Counted from the stretch's first letter, positions 10,083-20,008 are shown. The stretch is 64,000 bases of DNA from Acinetobacter tjernbergiae DSM 14971 = CIP 107465 (GCF_000374425.1 NZ_KB894365.1:58425-122424), one strand, 5' to 3'. The notes: a model not told the origin generated them from the letters alone. Numbers and translations are program-made.

Positions 10083-11192
10083 TTACACAATCGATGAAGG
10101 TGCTGTCTGATTAATCCAATCCGCAGTTTTAGCAATAGCCATCTTTAAATCACCCGTTTGCATATTCCAACGTTGTTTAAATTGTTTGAGTGGCTCTAAC
10201 TCCAGTTGTTCTGTCCTGAGAAAACTCAACATTTCGGCTGACATTTCTAATTGATCCGCCAACCATTGCCATTTCAATATCAATTTTAAGATCCCTATGG
10301 GTACATGCTGCCTCGGTGCAGAAACATGAAGTTGCTGAGCAATAATCTGTGTCAATTGAGAAAGTGGAATCTTTTGTTCTGCGGCAACCAACAATGCCTG
10401 ATTCGATAAGTTTATATCCGTTGCAGCTTGTGCCATGACTTGGCATAAATCATCCACTCTCACCAAAGGTAAATAATGCTGTGGTGTCGCAGGAATTGCG
10501 CTCATTTTCCGACGTTTCAATAGATCAATCATTTGTGCAATCGGTTGATTGTTTGGTATCTCACCTGAAACCGCATCACCACAGACCGTCGCAGGATGAA
10601 TAATCGTCCAATCAATCGCCAAATGTTCAGCCTGTTGTATCCAAGCAAAATGTGCCTCTATTTTGGAAGCTTCATACGCTCCCAACTGTTGATACACAGC
10701 TGACCAATTGGTTCGATCAGGTTGTTCTAAACACACACCCGCCTGTTGCAAATGCGAGAGAATCGTCAGCATATAACCTGAAACATGTACCGCACGCTGT
10801 AGATCACAATGTTGCACTACGCAACGAAGTAAGTTTAATGCACCATCGACATTCACAGCACGAGCTTGTTGCATACTGAGATTCCACGCAAAAAGCGCGC
10901 TACTGTTATACAGCGTATTCACTGAACTTAATTTTTCCCAATCTTGCTCACTGATTCCAAGCTTTGGTTGAGTCACATCACCTTGAATAAAGCTCAACCT
11001 TTGAATTGAGACCTGCTTGAGACTCAACCACTGTTCTAAAATAGCTTGCTGCTGTATTGGATTACGCAATAAGGCAAAAACGTGATGCCCTCTTTTTAAT
11101 AATTCGGCAATTAAAAATCGACCGACAAATCCTGTTGCGCCTGCAACCAAAGCAACCTGTTGTTGATGAAATTTTGTTTGCTTATTTTCCAT
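10083..11192 (-). CDS. Extended SDR / thioester-reductase-like NAD(P)-binding protein
   Basis: This 369-residue protein has a Rossmann glycine motif (GATGFVGR, about residues 18-25) and a downstream Tyr-x3-Lys (YEASK) typical of extended SDRs and of the reductase domains that act on acyl thioesters. It appears soluble. The substrate is unknown. A MerR-type regulator is transcribed divergently and the promoter has a 20-bp spacer with an internal dyad, so inducible expression by that regulator is likely. A link to acr1-type lipid metabolism next door is speculative. Confidence 0.8.
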   Translation of the reverse strand: MENKQTKFHQQQVALVAGATGFVGRFLIAELLKRGHHVFALLRNPIQQQAILEQWLSLKQVSIQRLSFIQGDVTQPKLGISEQDWEKLSSVNTLYNSSALFAWNLSMQQARAVNVDGALNLLRCVVQHCDLQRAVHVSGYMLTILSHLQQAGVCLEQPDRTNWSAVYQQLGAYEASKIEAHFAWIQQAEHLAIDWTIIHPATVCGDAVSGEIPNNQPIAQMIDLLKRRKMSAIPATPQHYLPLVRVDDLCQVMAQAATDINLSNQALLVAAEQKIPLSQLTQIIAQQLHVSAPRQHVPIGILKLILKWQWLADQLEMSAEMLSFLRTEQLELEPLKQFKQRWNMQTGDLKMAIAKTADWINQTAPSSIV

Positions 11193-11223
11193 TGTGTATG
11201 CCTTATTTTTTCAAGATAGGAAT

Positions 11224-11255
11224 AGGCTAAAGGATGGAGTACACTCAATGGTCAA
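11224..11255 (-). promoter_or_regulatory. MerR-type promoter/operator for the SDR gene
   Basis: Read on the minus strand, TTGACC (11250-11255) is a -35 and TAGCCT (11224-11229) a -10, separated by an over-long 20-bp spacer. The spacer holds the dyad ATTGAGT-GT-ACTCCAT (one mismatch). This is the layout of promoters that MerR regulators twist open. The -10 is about 32 bases from the ATG of the SDR gene. Confidence 0.75.
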
Positions 11256-11294
11256 GGCATTTCTAATCAAATTTTATATAACAATAAAGGTACT

Positions 11295-11675
11295 ATGATG
11301 TTAATTGGACAACTCGCAAAACAAACCGAACTCAGTCGGGATACCATCCGTTTCTATGAAAAAATGCAGCTGATTCAGTCCATCACTCGTAATAACGGAT
11401 ATAAAGATTACCCTGAACAAACCTTACAACAATTACACTTAATACGAACTGCAAAAAATCTAGGGTTTTCACTCAATGAGATTAAACAAATTTTAGCACT
11501 GACCACACAAGGGGAAATTCCAGCCATTCAAGTACAAGACATTTTCCAAGACAAACTGAATATGATTGATGAAAAAATTGAACAGTTGATGAATATCAAA
11601 ACCATGTTAAGCCGATTTACACAAGGTGAGGCATGCCCACTCAGAACGGATTGCCCGATCCCTGACTTAAATTAA
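11295..11675 (+). CDS. MerR-family transcriptional regulator
   Basis: A 126-residue regulator with the N-terminal MerR winged-helix (IGQLAKQTELSRDTIRFYE) followed by a dimerisation helix (about 80-108). The C-terminal tail contains C114-x5-C120 (CPLRTDC), reminiscent of metal- or thiol-sensing MerR proteins, although the inducer is not evident. It is divergent from the SDR gene and very likely controls the 20-bp-spacer promoter between them. The start at 11295 is one of two adjacent in-frame ATGs. Confidence 0.88.
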   Translation: MMLIGQLAKQTELSRDTIRFYEKMQLIQSITRNNGYKDYPEQTLQQLHLIRTAKNLGFSLNEIKQILALTTQGEIPAIQVQDIFQDKLNMIDEKIEQLMNIKTMLSRFTQGEACPLRTDCPIPDLN

Positions 11676-11954
11676 AATTTGATAAGGGGGCGTTGTTTTA
11701 TCCACCAGTGCAATACATGGCTGAAGTGCCAATAGCCCTCGTTATTTTTCAAAAACTAAAGAAATGACATGTGACCTTATTGCCAATTCCAAACTTGTTC
11801 CCCCCTTACGCCAACGCTACTTAAATGCATCCTATGTAAAAAATATCGCTATAAAAACATACAAAATTAGTGTCATTTTCATGTTTTTTAAGCGGTATAT
11901 AACATTCAGTAAAGATTTAATTACAGAATCTTACGGCTTAAGAAAGGAGTAGCG

Positions 11955-13247
11955 ATGAATCAAACTTATAGTAAAGCAGAAAGAACCAGCCGTATAAAAG
12001 GGATTGTTGGTGCGGCTTCAGGGAACTTGGTGGAATGGTTCGATTTTTATATTTATGCAGTTTTTGCTGCTTATTTTACCCATGCACTCACAGCGCCCGA
12101 CATGGAAGCCACCACCAAAGCAATTTATGTCTGGGGAGTATTTGCCGCTAGCTTCTTTATGCGCCCAATCGGAAGTTGGTTATTTGGACGCATTGCAGAT
12201 CGTCATGGACGTAAGCAATCTATGGTCATTTCAATTTGCTTAATGGCACTCAGTTCATTTTTATTCGCAGCCTTACCAACCTATGAGCAAGTGGGTATGT
12301 TTGCCCCATTTTTACTCCTTATGGTTCGGTTACTTCAAGGTCTCTCCGTTGGGGGTGAATACGGTGCTGTTGCCACCTATATGAGTGAACTTGGCTTAAA
12401 AGGACAACGTGGTTTCTTCGCTTCTTTCCAATATGTGACGTTATCAGGCGGACAATTGCTGGCGAGTTTACTTGGTGTGATCTTGCTCGGTTTTATGAGT
12501 GAACAACAATTGAATGATGGTGGTTGGCGTATTCCATTTGTGATTGGCGGTGTTGCTGCCTTACTTTCTCTTGCAGCGCGTAGCCGTTTGGAAGAAACTT
12601 TATCACATGAAGATGCAAAACACGAAGAATCGGGCAGTTTAACCGCCTTACTTAAACAACACTGGAAAACATTCTTATTGGTGGTCGGTTATACCTCGGC
12701 AGGTTCACTGACCTTTTATTTGGTAACGGTTTATTCAAAAACCTATCTCACCAATATTGGTATGGATGGCAAAACTGTCGGCTTCATCATGACCACTGCC
12801 CTATTTGTATTTATGCTTGCTCAACCATTTTTTGGAATGCTCTCGGATCGAATTGGTCGACGCGCCTCGATGCTCGCTTTTAGCTTACTGAGTGCCATCT
12901 TTATTTACCCAGTGATGGTGACAGGTATGCGTAATTTTGCAGATTCACCTGTCATCATTACCTTATTACTCATTTTCTTAATGATGTTACTCAGCTTCTA
13001 TACCTCTATCAGTGGTTTAGTCAAAGCTGAAATGTTCCCAACTCATGTCCGTGCCTTAGGTGTCGGTTTTTCTTATGCTGTAGGCAATGCATTATTTGGT
13101 GGTTCGGCACCCTCTGTCGCATTACTCTTTAAAGATGCAGGGATTGAAAACTCTTTCTTCGTCTACGTGATTATCATGCTGATTATTTGTTTCTTCTGTA
13201 GTTTGGCATTACCGAAAAAGCCTGAATATTTGGAACATGATCATTAA
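11955..13247 (+). CDS. kgtP: MHS-family MFS transporter, alpha-ketoglutarate permease-like
   Basis: Proton-coupled uptake permease with 12 predicted membrane segments and 430 residues. The metabolite:H+ symporter signatures are clear: GNLVEWFDFYIY near residue 22, RPIGSWLFGRIADRHGRK near 74, and the RxxQGxSVGGEYG motif near 125. The sequence is closest in feel to KgtP; a related dicarboxylate or osmolyte substrate cannot be excluded. A strong AAGGAG site lies just upstream of the ATG. The 280 bases before it hold no convincing gene. It is monocistronic. Confidence 0.88.
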   Translation: MNQTYSKAERTSRIKGIVGAASGNLVEWFDFYIYAVFAAYFTHALTAPDMEATTKAIYVWGVFAASFFMRPIGSWLFGRIADRHGRKQSMVISICLMALSSFLFAALPTYEQVGMFAPFLLLMVRLLQGLSVGGEYGAVATYMSELGLKGQRGFFASFQYVTLSGGQLLASLLGVILLGFMSEQQLNDGGWRIPFVIGGVAALLSLAARSRLEETLSHEDAKHEESGSLTALLKQHWKTFLLVVGYTSAGSLTFYLVTVYSKTYLTNIGMDGKTVGFIMTTALFVFMLAQPFFGMLSDRIGRRASMLAFSLLSAIFIYPVMVTGMRNFADSPVIITLLLIFLMMLLSFYTSISGLVKAEMFPTHVRALGVGFSYAVGNALFGGSAPSVALLFKDAGIENSFFVYVIIMLIICFFCSLALPKKPEYLEHDH

Positions 13248-13257
13248 ATAAATCGAG

Positions 13258-13303
13258 TATCAACAAAACTACATTTACTTTCTCAACTGTGGTTTTGTTG
13301 ATA
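13258..13303. terminator. Inverted repeat between convergent genes (probable terminator)
   Basis: TATCAACAAAACTACA pairs with TGTGGTTTTGTTGATA, a 16-bp stem with one G-U, and a 14-base loop. No clear T-run follows on either strand, so termination is inferred from its position after the kgtP-like gene. Confidence 0.5.
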
Positions 13304-13346
13304 TAGGATTTCACAATAACTTCAACACGCACGTCATTTCATCTAT

Positions 13347-13664
13347 TCATTTCAATACAAACACCAATCCATAAAAACAAGCCAAACTCAAAATAATCGT
13401 CAACAAGGTATGTCGCACTTTATAAGCAATTACAATCGTTAAAATCGTGGCGAGAAAATACGGATTCAGTAAAGTCGAACGAAATGCCCCCTGCTCATCC
13501 ATAAACACAATCGGAGTCGCAATTGCCGTCAGTAAACACGGCGCAGAATATTGCAAAGACTGCTGAAACCATTTCGGTAAGCGCAAAGGAAGATTAGGTT
13601 CAAGCAAGATATAGCGATTCATAAACACCACCAATGCCAGAATAATCAGGATAAACCAGCTCAT
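13347..13664 (-). CDS. azlD: AzlD-family branched-chain amino acid exporter small subunit
   Basis: A 105-residue protein with about four hydrophobic helices and the AzlD pattern (RLPKWFQQSLQYSAPCLLTAI near residue 30). It forms a two-component exporter for branched-chain amino acids or related compounds with AzlC, whose gene overlaps it by four bases (13661-13664). This overlap is the usual coupling in azlCD operons. Confidence 0.88.
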   Translation of the reverse strand: MSWFILIILALVVFMNRYILLEPNLPLRLPKWFQQSLQYSAPCLLTAIATPIVFMDEQGAFRSTLLNPYFLATILTIVIAYKVRHTLLTIILSLACFYGLVFVLK

Positions 13665-14380
13665 GCGCTACGCTCCCGAAAATTTTGCAAACAAGTGGCT
13701 GCCAACATCCCAATCACACCTGCCATGATCGCTGCACTTTTAAAACCTAAACCCAGAAAGATCACAGTTAAAATCACCGAAACCAGTACACCCACCAAGG
13801 TATTTAGGTTTTTAATGAATGGAATCACGATGGCAATAAAAGTTGCCACAATCGAAAAATCGAGATGATATTGATCTAAGTTTGGTATCGCAGATGCGAG
13901 AAATACACCACAGGCGCTAAACAATACCCAACATAGATAAAAACAACTTCCTGCACCTAGCAGATAATAAATATAGTGTTGTTGCCTTTTAATACTGACG
14001 GCAAATAATTCATCGGTCAGCAAGAAACCTAGCATCAACCGATATTTTAATGGTTGTTTGGAAATATCTTCGCGTAAATACAATGCATATAAATAATGCT
14101 GTGTGGTAATTAGAAAAACAGAAATAATAATTGTGAGCGCGGGCGTTCCTGCCATCACCAACCCAAGCGTCATTAATTGAGCCGCTCCCGCGAAAACCAA
14201 CGCAGACATCGCAATCGCTTGTAGCGTCGTCAATCCTGCTTGGATTGCCATTGAACCTGCCAACAAGCCCCAAGGCAATACGGCAAAACACAGAGGCAAG
14301 ATTTTAATCACTCCATTTAAAAATGCCCGTGTTTCACTCATCGGCGTGTCATCTATGCTCTCACCTAACATCAAAACCAC
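13661..14380 (-). CDS. azlC: AzlC-family branched-chain amino acid exporter large subunit
   Basis: Inner-membrane protein with several hydrophobic helices and the family core (LPWGLLAGSMAIQAGLTTLQAIAMSALVFAGAAQ in two blocks near residues 38-72; TDELFAVS near 125). The open frame begins with a GTG at 14380; ATGs lie at 14371 and 14341. The last (MSETRAFLNG) looks most like the conserved N-terminus, but its ribosome site is poor, so the start is uncertain. It is co-transcribed with azlD and adjacent to an AraC regulator on the same strand. Confidence 0.88.
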   Translation of the reverse strand: MVLMLGESIDDTPMSETRAFLNGVIKILPLCFAVLPWGLLAGSMAIQAGLTTLQAIAMSALVFAGAAQLMTLGLVMAGTPALTIIISVFLITTQHYLYALYLREDISKQPLKYRLMLGFLLTDELFAVSIKRQQHYIYYLLGAGSCFYLCWVLFSACGVFLASAIPNLDQYHLDFSIVATFIAIVIPFIKNLNTLVGVLVSVILTVIFLGLGFKSAAIMAGVIGMLAATCLQNFRERSA

Positions 14381-14448
14381 AATTTATTATCAAAGACATT
14401 CTGACTATGCCAAAAATTGCTAAATGAAGATTGTATAAAATTGCTATT

Positions 14449-15279
14449 TTATTTGAGATAAGCGATATAACCGCCTGGGGTAATGCCAAAAGCTTGACGA
14501 AAATGCCGACTAAAATGACTTTGATCCGAGAAGCTGCACTGTTGTGAAACCTCAGATAAGTTCAATCCTTGTCTTAATAATCTTTGTGATTTTTGCAAAC
14601 GTGCCTGCACTAACCATGCATGGGGTGACAGACCTACATGCTTTTTAAACTGACGTAAAAAGTGCCACTGACTCAGATTGGCGATTTCTGCCAATTGAAC
14701 CAAAGAAAACTCTTGTTCAGGCATACTCGCCATCAATTCTTTAATATTTAGAATACGTTGTTTGGCATGACTGAGATCTGTTGCGAGTGGCTTGACTTGA
14801 CTGTACTTTGATACGAGCCAAGCAATCGTTGACAGAAATAAAGTTTGTTTGAGTAAGGTATTGTTAGGTTGCTCTAACAAATCAAAGAGTAAGCGAAATT
14901 GCTGTGCCAAGCCTTCATCATGCAAGACCGCATCTCTAAACCACGGCGCAGTACCATTTACCGTAGTTAAGTCACGTGTTAACTCATTAAAAATCTCAGG
15001 TGTGGGATAAATAGCGCGATAGCACCAACCAGTATCAACCGCAGAAGAACCTGTATGAACTTCATCAGCATTGACCAAAATAATATCGCCTTGGGGTGCA
15101 ACATGATGCCCACCTGTCCGATAAAAACGTTGTGCGCCCTCTTCGATCACTCCAATGCAAAATCCTTCATGAACGTGTCGTGAAAACTCCTGCTGAAAGT
15201 AACTGGCTTTCAACATTTCCAAACCACCAAGCTCTTCAAGGTGTAAGTAATCGACTTGTTCACGAGGTCTACGCGACAT
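14449..15279 (-). CDS. AraC-family regulator with N-terminal cupin domain
   Basis: Transcription factor with an AraC-type ligand-binding cupin (about residues 25-130, HEGFCIGVIEEG) and two C-terminal HTH motifs (about 180-275). I chose the ATG at 15279 because it has an ideal AGGAGG five bases upstream; an in-frame ATG at 15303 has no such site. This gives 276 residues. It lies upstream of azlC on the same strand, which suggests it activates the exporter in response to an amino acid, as is common for AzlC-linked AraC proteins. That role is inferred. Confidence 0.88.
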   Translation of the reverse strand: MSRRPREQVDYLHLEELGGLEMLKASYFQQEFSRHVHEGFCIGVIEEGAQRFYRTGGHHVAPQGDIILVNADEVHTGSSAVDTGWCYRAIYPTPEIFNELTRDLTTVNGTAPWFRDAVLHDEGLAQQFRLLFDLLEQPNNTLLKQTLFLSTIAWLVSKYSQVKPLATDLSHAKQRILNIKELMASMPEQEFSLVQLAEIANLSQWHFLRQFKKHVGLSPHAWLVQARLQKSQRLLRQGLNLSEVSQQCSFSDQSHFSRHFRQAFGITPGGYIAYLK

Positions 15280-15607
15280 CACGACCTCCTTTGATTTTTG
15301 CATCTGCTCAGGTTAACGTGATTTAGCGAAATTTATAGAAGAAAATTGCTACTTTATTAAAAATCATACCTCACTATTCTAAAAAATTGCACAACAGCAA
15401 AAGTTATTAAGAATTAGTGCCCTAAAATCTACTTCAATATAAACCTATGGTTAAAACCCTATCTGAATTTAAAATAAATAATGGTATAAATAAATATTAT
15501 AAATTTAAAAATAAATTTCACTTCTGATAAAAATATTTTAGAATGCACACATAATTTATCTATAAATTGTAATAAAACGAATAGTTAATAATTATTGTGA
15601 GAATTTC
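15280..15607. other. AT-rich intergenic region (328 bases), no gene seen
   Basis: This divergent spacer between the AraC gene and the DUF2167 gene is strongly AT-rich. It should hold both promoters, but I could not single out convincing -35/-10 pairs. No RNA gene or repeat was recognised. Confidence 0.5.
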
Positions 15608-16525
15608 ATGTTAAATCCTTTATCTTCAAAAAAACCAATAGCTTTAAGTCATGCAATTGCACTGAGTATTGCTATGCTTGGTGTAATGACCATGCCAAGT
15701 TATACATATGCCTCAGCCGAAGAAACAGTACCGAATAATGCTTCAACCTCTCAAGCTGAAGCAAATCCAATATCAAAACTCGATTGGCACATAGGACCAA
15801 AGAAAGAGAATATCGCCAATATTGCCACATTAAATACACAGAAAGATGAAGGATATTTAGATCCAAGCAATTCAGATAAATTTTTGGAATTTACTGGAAA
15901 CCTTCCTAGTGGTAATACCAATATCTTAGTTGCACCAGATAACAGTTGGTGGGCAACTTTTGATTTTGAGCCATCTGGTTATGTTAAAGATGATGAAAAA
16001 ATTGATGCGGATGCATTATTAAAACAACTAAAAGACTCTGATGCTCCTTCAAATGAAGAACGCACTCGTTTAGGTTTACCAAAACTTTATACGGTTGGTT
16101 GGGCTGTACCGCCACATTATGATAACCAAACCAAACGTTTAGAATGGGCATTAAAAGTTCGCGATCAAGATAACTCCGAAGTGATCAATTATACCATTCG
16201 GATTTTAGGACGAACTGGGGTAACCAGTGCAACACTGATTTCAGATGAAACAAGCCTTACGCATAACATTGATGAGTTCAAGACAAGCCTAAAAGGTTTT
16301 GATTATAACTTTGGTGAAAAATATGCTGAATATCGCGAAGGTGATAAAGTTGCTGAATACGGTTTAGCGGCATTAATCGCTGGTGGTGCAGCAGTTGTGG
16401 CAACCAAGAAAGGGTTTTGGGCAGTGATTGCTACATTCTTTGCAGCAACATGGAAGTTTATTGCCGTTGGCGTTGTTGCATTTGGTGGATGGATTAGCTC
16501 TTTATTTAAAAGAAATAAATCTTAA
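15608..16525 (+). CDS. DUF2167-family membrane protein
   Basis: A 305-residue protein with an N-terminal signal sequence (about 1-37, ending near YTYASA), a long extracytoplasmic domain with the DUF2167 features (NSWWATFDFEPSGYVKDDE; LYTVGWAVPPHYD; RLEWALK), and two C-terminal helices (about 250-300) ending in RNKS. Function is not known for the family. The following gene starts directly after the stop (TAA-ATG), so the two form an operon. Confidence 0.85.
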   Translation: MLNPLSSKKPIALSHAIALSIAMLGVMTMPSYTYASAEETVPNNASTSQAEANPISKLDWHIGPKKENIANIATLNTQKDEGYLDPSNSDKFLEFTGNLPSGNTNILVAPDNSWWATFDFEPSGYVKDDEKIDADALLKQLKDSDAPSNEERTRLGLPKLYTVGWAVPPHYDNQTKRLEWALKVRDQDNSEVINYTIRILGRTGVTSATLISDETSLTHNIDEFKTSLKGFDYNFGEKYAEYREGDKVAEYGLAALIAGGAAVVATKKGFWAVIATFFAATWKFIAVGVVAFGGWISSLFKRNKS

Positions 16526-17275
16526 ATGCATTTACCCTTTGAAATATTAGTCGTTATTGGGATAGTCGGGTTTTATATCTATGACTCGGCTTATCTCTAT
16601 TTTTATAATGAATTCAATTTGACTAAAGGGCTTTTCAAGCACTTTAATGCACAACCATCTTCCAAAAAATTAAATTTCCTGCATCGATATTTAGTGCTTC
16701 CCAATCTCTTTTTACCTCATCATTTGACTTTCAAATGCACTTGGAATGTCAAAAAATTAGAGCTTTTGATGCATGTTGATGACATCCACTTTATAAATAC
16801 AATCAGTAAAATACTTAAACCCCTTCAGTTCGTTAATATTCTATTATTCATGTTAACGCTATTTTGTCTTCCTGTTATTTTTTGGTTTCAAGGTGGATAT
16901 ACCCTTCTTGCCATTACAATTATTTTGATTTATCTACTCAATATAATGACGCTCATTACCATTAGCATACAGCGCAAAGTATTAAAACTGTCGTGGTCTA
17001 AATTATTCCAATTCTTACTCGATGTTTTGTTATGTCCACCTTTTGCTTTAAATATACTTCGTAAAATAAGTTTAAATTATAAAGTACAAACAGATGGGCT
17101 ACTCATCGTGGAAAGCATGCTCAACCCAGAAGACTACCAAACTTTTTTGGATAATATTTTAAAAGAGATTCATGTTCTAAAAATGGCATCCAGTGAAAAA
17201 GACCTCGTCCTATTAGAATTTAAAGAACAGCAAATACATGCCTTTAAGCACATTGAGTCCAATAGAAAAGAATAA
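16526..17275 (+). CDS. Hypothetical membrane protein
   Basis: This 249-residue protein was not recognised. It begins with a hydrophobic helix (about 4-26), has two more close together near residues 105-155, and ends in a Lys/Glu-rich soluble tail. It is translated immediately after the DUF2167 gene and ends at a strong terminator, so it probably works with that protein. No catalytic motif is visible. Confidence 0.75.
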   Translation: MHLPFEILVVIGIVGFYIYDSAYLYFYNEFNLTKGLFKHFNAQPSSKKLNFLHRYLVLPNLFLPHHLTFKCTWNVKKLELLMHVDDIHFINTISKILKPLQFVNILLFMLTLFCLPVIFWFQGGYTLLAITIILIYLLNIMTLITISIQRKVLKLSWSKLFQFLLDVLLCPPFALNILRKISLNYKVQTDGLLIVESMLNPEDYQTFLDNILKEIHVLKMASSEKDLVLLEFKEQQIHAFKHIESNRKE

Positions 17276-17311
17276 AAAAACCTCCATTCAATTCTGAATG
17301 GAGGTTTTTTT
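17274..17311. terminator. Strong bidirectional terminator
   Basis: A 17-base arm AAAAAAACCTCCATTCA pairs with its perfect complement around an ATTC loop, with a T-run on both strands. It serves both the hypothetical membrane gene and tex, which converge here. Confidence 0.9.
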
Positions 17312-17334
17312 ATTTAAGGATAAAGCGCTAAAAC

Positions 17335-19692
17335 TTATTTAGACCCTTTAATCCCTGCTTGTAATAACAATGCACCTAAACCACCGATTTTTTGCTCTTG
17401 TGGTTTTTCAGTTTTTGGCTTGTTATTCTGCGGACGTTTAAAATCACCTTCTTTACGTGGTGGGCGTTGACCTTGAGGTTTACGCTCTGAACGTTCAGTA
17501 CGATCTTGCTGTGGGCGCTGTTGTTGGCGTGGTGCTTTCGCTGGTGCAGAACCTTCAGCACGCATACTCAAGTTCACACGATTGCGTTCTACATCAACCT
17601 GCATCACACGTACTTGTACAATTTGACCTGGTTTCACAACTTTATGTGGATCAGAAACAAATTCATTCGCTAATTCAGAGATATGCACTAAACCATCTTG
17701 ATGTACACCCACATCCACGAACGCACCAAAGTTTGTGACATTGGTAACGACGCCTTCAAGTTGCATCCCTTCAGTGAGTTGAGCAACTTCGGTAATATCT
17801 TCACGGAATTTTGCTGTACGGAACTCTGGACGTGGATCACGCGCCGGCTTTTCAAGTTCGGCTAAAATATCCTGAATCGTTGGTAAACCAAATTTGTCAT
17901 CAACAAACTCATCGGCTTTGACTTGGCGAATGATTTCAGTATTACCAATGATGTCTTTTATTGTTGTCGCTTTTGCCGCAACAATTTTTTCCACCACACC
18001 ATAACTTTCTGGGTGAACTGCAGATGCATCTAATGGCTCAGAACCATTTTGCACACGTAAGAAGCCTGCTGATTGTTCAAAGGTACGCTCGCCTAAACGT
18101 GGCACTTTTTTCAAGGCTTGACGGTTATCAAAACGACCATTTTCTTTACGATATTCAACAATTTGCTGTGCAATTGATTTATTCAAACCCGCAATATAAG
18201 CCAAGATTGCTGGAGATGCAGTATTCACATCTACGCCAACTGCATTCACACAGTCTTCAACCACAGCATCTAATGTTTTTGCTAAACCAGTTTGATTAAC
18301 ATCATGTTGATACTGACCTACACCAATTGATTTTGGATCAATTTTAACAAGTTCAGCCAATGGATCTTGTAAACGGCGAGCAATTGAAACCGCGCCACGA
18401 ATTGAAACATCTAACTCTGGCAACTCTTGTGAAGCCAATTCACTTGCTGAATAAACTGATGCACCTGCTTCACTGACTGTAATACGCGTCAGTTTCAAGT
18501 CAGCATTAGCAGCCATCATTTCTGCAACAACGGCTTCAGTTTCACGACTTGCAGTCCCGTTACCAATCGCAATAAGTTCCACGTGGAACTCTCGACATAA
18601 ACGAGCCAACTCAGTAATTGAACCTTGTTTATCTTCTTTTGGCGCAAATGGATAAATCGTACTATATGCAAGCACATCACCTGCATCGCTCACCACAGCA
18701 AGCTTTACACCAGTACGGATACCAGGATCGACACCTAAAGTGGTACGACCACCAGCAGGTGCAGAAAGGAGTAAATGACGTAAATTTTCAGCAAACACAT
18801 CCATTGCTTCCGCTTCAGCAACCAAGCGTTTGTCTGTTAATAATGAATGCTCGATTTGCGGACGAATCTTACCTAGCCAAAATAATTTTGCAGTTTGCTT
18901 TAAATAATCTTGGCGAGTCTGTGGCTGAATTTGATCAAGATTATATTCTGTCTCAATACGTGACAGAGGTGTATCATCTTCACCATCAACTTTTAAGCCT
19001 AAGACATTTTCTTGGCGACCACGTAACATCGCCAATAAACGATGTGATGGTAATTTATTTAAATTCTCTGAAAATTCAAAATAATCACGGAATTTCTTAC
19101 CAACTTCTTTTTTCTCTTCAGAAGCAACACTACTTTTCAACACTGCTGTTTTAGAGAAAATTTGTTTTAATTCAGTGGTTAATCCAATATTTTGCGCCCA
19201 ATCATCAATCAAAATATGCTGAATTGCATCAAGTTGGCTTTCTACATCTGGGTAGTCTTCATGACTAAAACCAACCAATGCTTCGCTTGGGTCAATTTGA
19301 TCTGCAATCACTTTTTCAGCAATAGCACCAAGACCTGCTTCTTTTGCCTTAAATGATTTACTGGTACGTTTTGGACGATATGGCGCATAAATTTCTTCCA
19401 AGGCATTCTTGGTTTCTGCTGCATTGACACGCGCCAATAAGTCATCGCTTAATTTATCTTGTTCTTGTAAAGATTGGATCACCTTTTCACGACGCTCGTA
19501 TAAATCACGTAAGTAAGTTAAACGTGTATCGAGTTGACGTAATTGCGTATCGTCTAAGCCCTGCGTGACTTCTTTACGGTAACGTGCAATAAAGGGAACG
19601 CTAGCGCCTTCATCAATTAAACGAATAGCAGCTTCTACTTGGTTTGGACGTACGGCAATTTCATTTGCCAACTGCTGAACTAAGTCAGTCAT
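17335..19692 (-). CDS. tex: RNA-binding transcription accessory protein Tex
   Basis: Conserved nucleic-acid-binding protein of the Tex/Spt6 type. The N-terminal helical part (RPNQVEAAIRLIDEGASVPFIARYRKE split over residues 17-43), a YqgF-like nuclease-fold region (GVDPGIRTGVKLAVV), a helix-hairpin-helix segment, and a C-terminal S1 domain at about residues 640-708 appear in the usual order. A Gln/Pro/Lys-rich tail follows. I chose the ATG at 19692 because it aligns with known Tex N-termini; the upstream start at 19728 adds 12 residues with no family support. This gives 785 residues, matching the usual 770-790. Confidence 0.94.
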   Translation of the reverse strand: MTDLVQQLANEIAVRPNQVEAAIRLIDEGASVPFIARYRKEVTQGLDDTQLRQLDTRLTYLRDLYERREKVIQSLQEQDKLSDDLLARVNAAETKNALEEIYAPYRPKRTSKSFKAKEAGLGAIAEKVIADQIDPSEALVGFSHEDYPDVESQLDAIQHILIDDWAQNIGLTTELKQIFSKTAVLKSSVASEEKKEVGKKFRDYFEFSENLNKLPSHRLLAMLRGRQENVLGLKVDGEDDTPLSRIETEYNLDQIQPQTRQDYLKQTAKLFWLGKIRPQIEHSLLTDKRLVAEAEAMDVFAENLRHLLLSAPAGGRTTLGVDPGIRTGVKLAVVSDAGDVLAYSTIYPFAPKEDKQGSITELARLCREFHVELIAIGNGTASRETEAVVAEMMAANADLKLTRITVSEAGASVYSASELASQELPELDVSIRGAVSIARRLQDPLAELVKIDPKSIGVGQYQHDVNQTGLAKTLDAVVEDCVNAVGVDVNTASPAILAYIAGLNKSIAQQIVEYRKENGRFDNRQALKKVPRLGERTFEQSAGFLRVQNGSEPLDASAVHPESYGVVEKIVAAKATTIKDIIGNTEIIRQVKADEFVDDKFGLPTIQDILAELEKPARDPRPEFRTAKFREDITEVAQLTEGMQLEGVVTNVTNFGAFVDVGVHQDGLVHISELANEFVSDPHKVVKPGQIVQVRVMQVDVERNRVNLSMRAEGSAPAKAPRQQQRPQQDRTERSERKPQGQRPPRKEGDFKRPQNNKPKTEKPQEQKIGGLGALLLQAGIKGSK

Positions 19693-20008
19693 CGTGATTG
19701 ATTCCACAAGGGTTAAGTCTAAAAGCACTGATTATAAAGTCCGTGACTATAAAATCCACTATTGTTTTTTTGAATATTTTTCGAGTAGATTATGCTAATT
19801 GATAAATACTTATAAAATACCAAGATTTTTTCAGCTAAATATTGAAAAATAGATTGATTGTCATCATTTTACCTGTATACATTTGGTATCTATCTCTTGA
19901 TTTTATTGGCAATATTTGTTGCTTTATAACATAGCCAAAACTGTGCAATGAATCGTATACTCCAAAGCATTGCATGAATGACGACAATAAACGATAAAGG
20001 AGCACATC
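19693..20008. other. Divergent tex/ompR intergenic region (316 bases)
   Basis: AT-rich spacer expected to carry the tex and ompR promoters. Several T/A-rich tracts are present, but no clear operator, RNA gene or ORF. A GGAG site lies 7 bases before the ompR ATG. Confidence 0.5.

Noticed and set aside
11764..11952. 62-codon open frame upstream of the MHS transporter
   Set aside because: There is no ribosome site and no recognisable family; the region is more likely the promoter and leader of the transporter gene.
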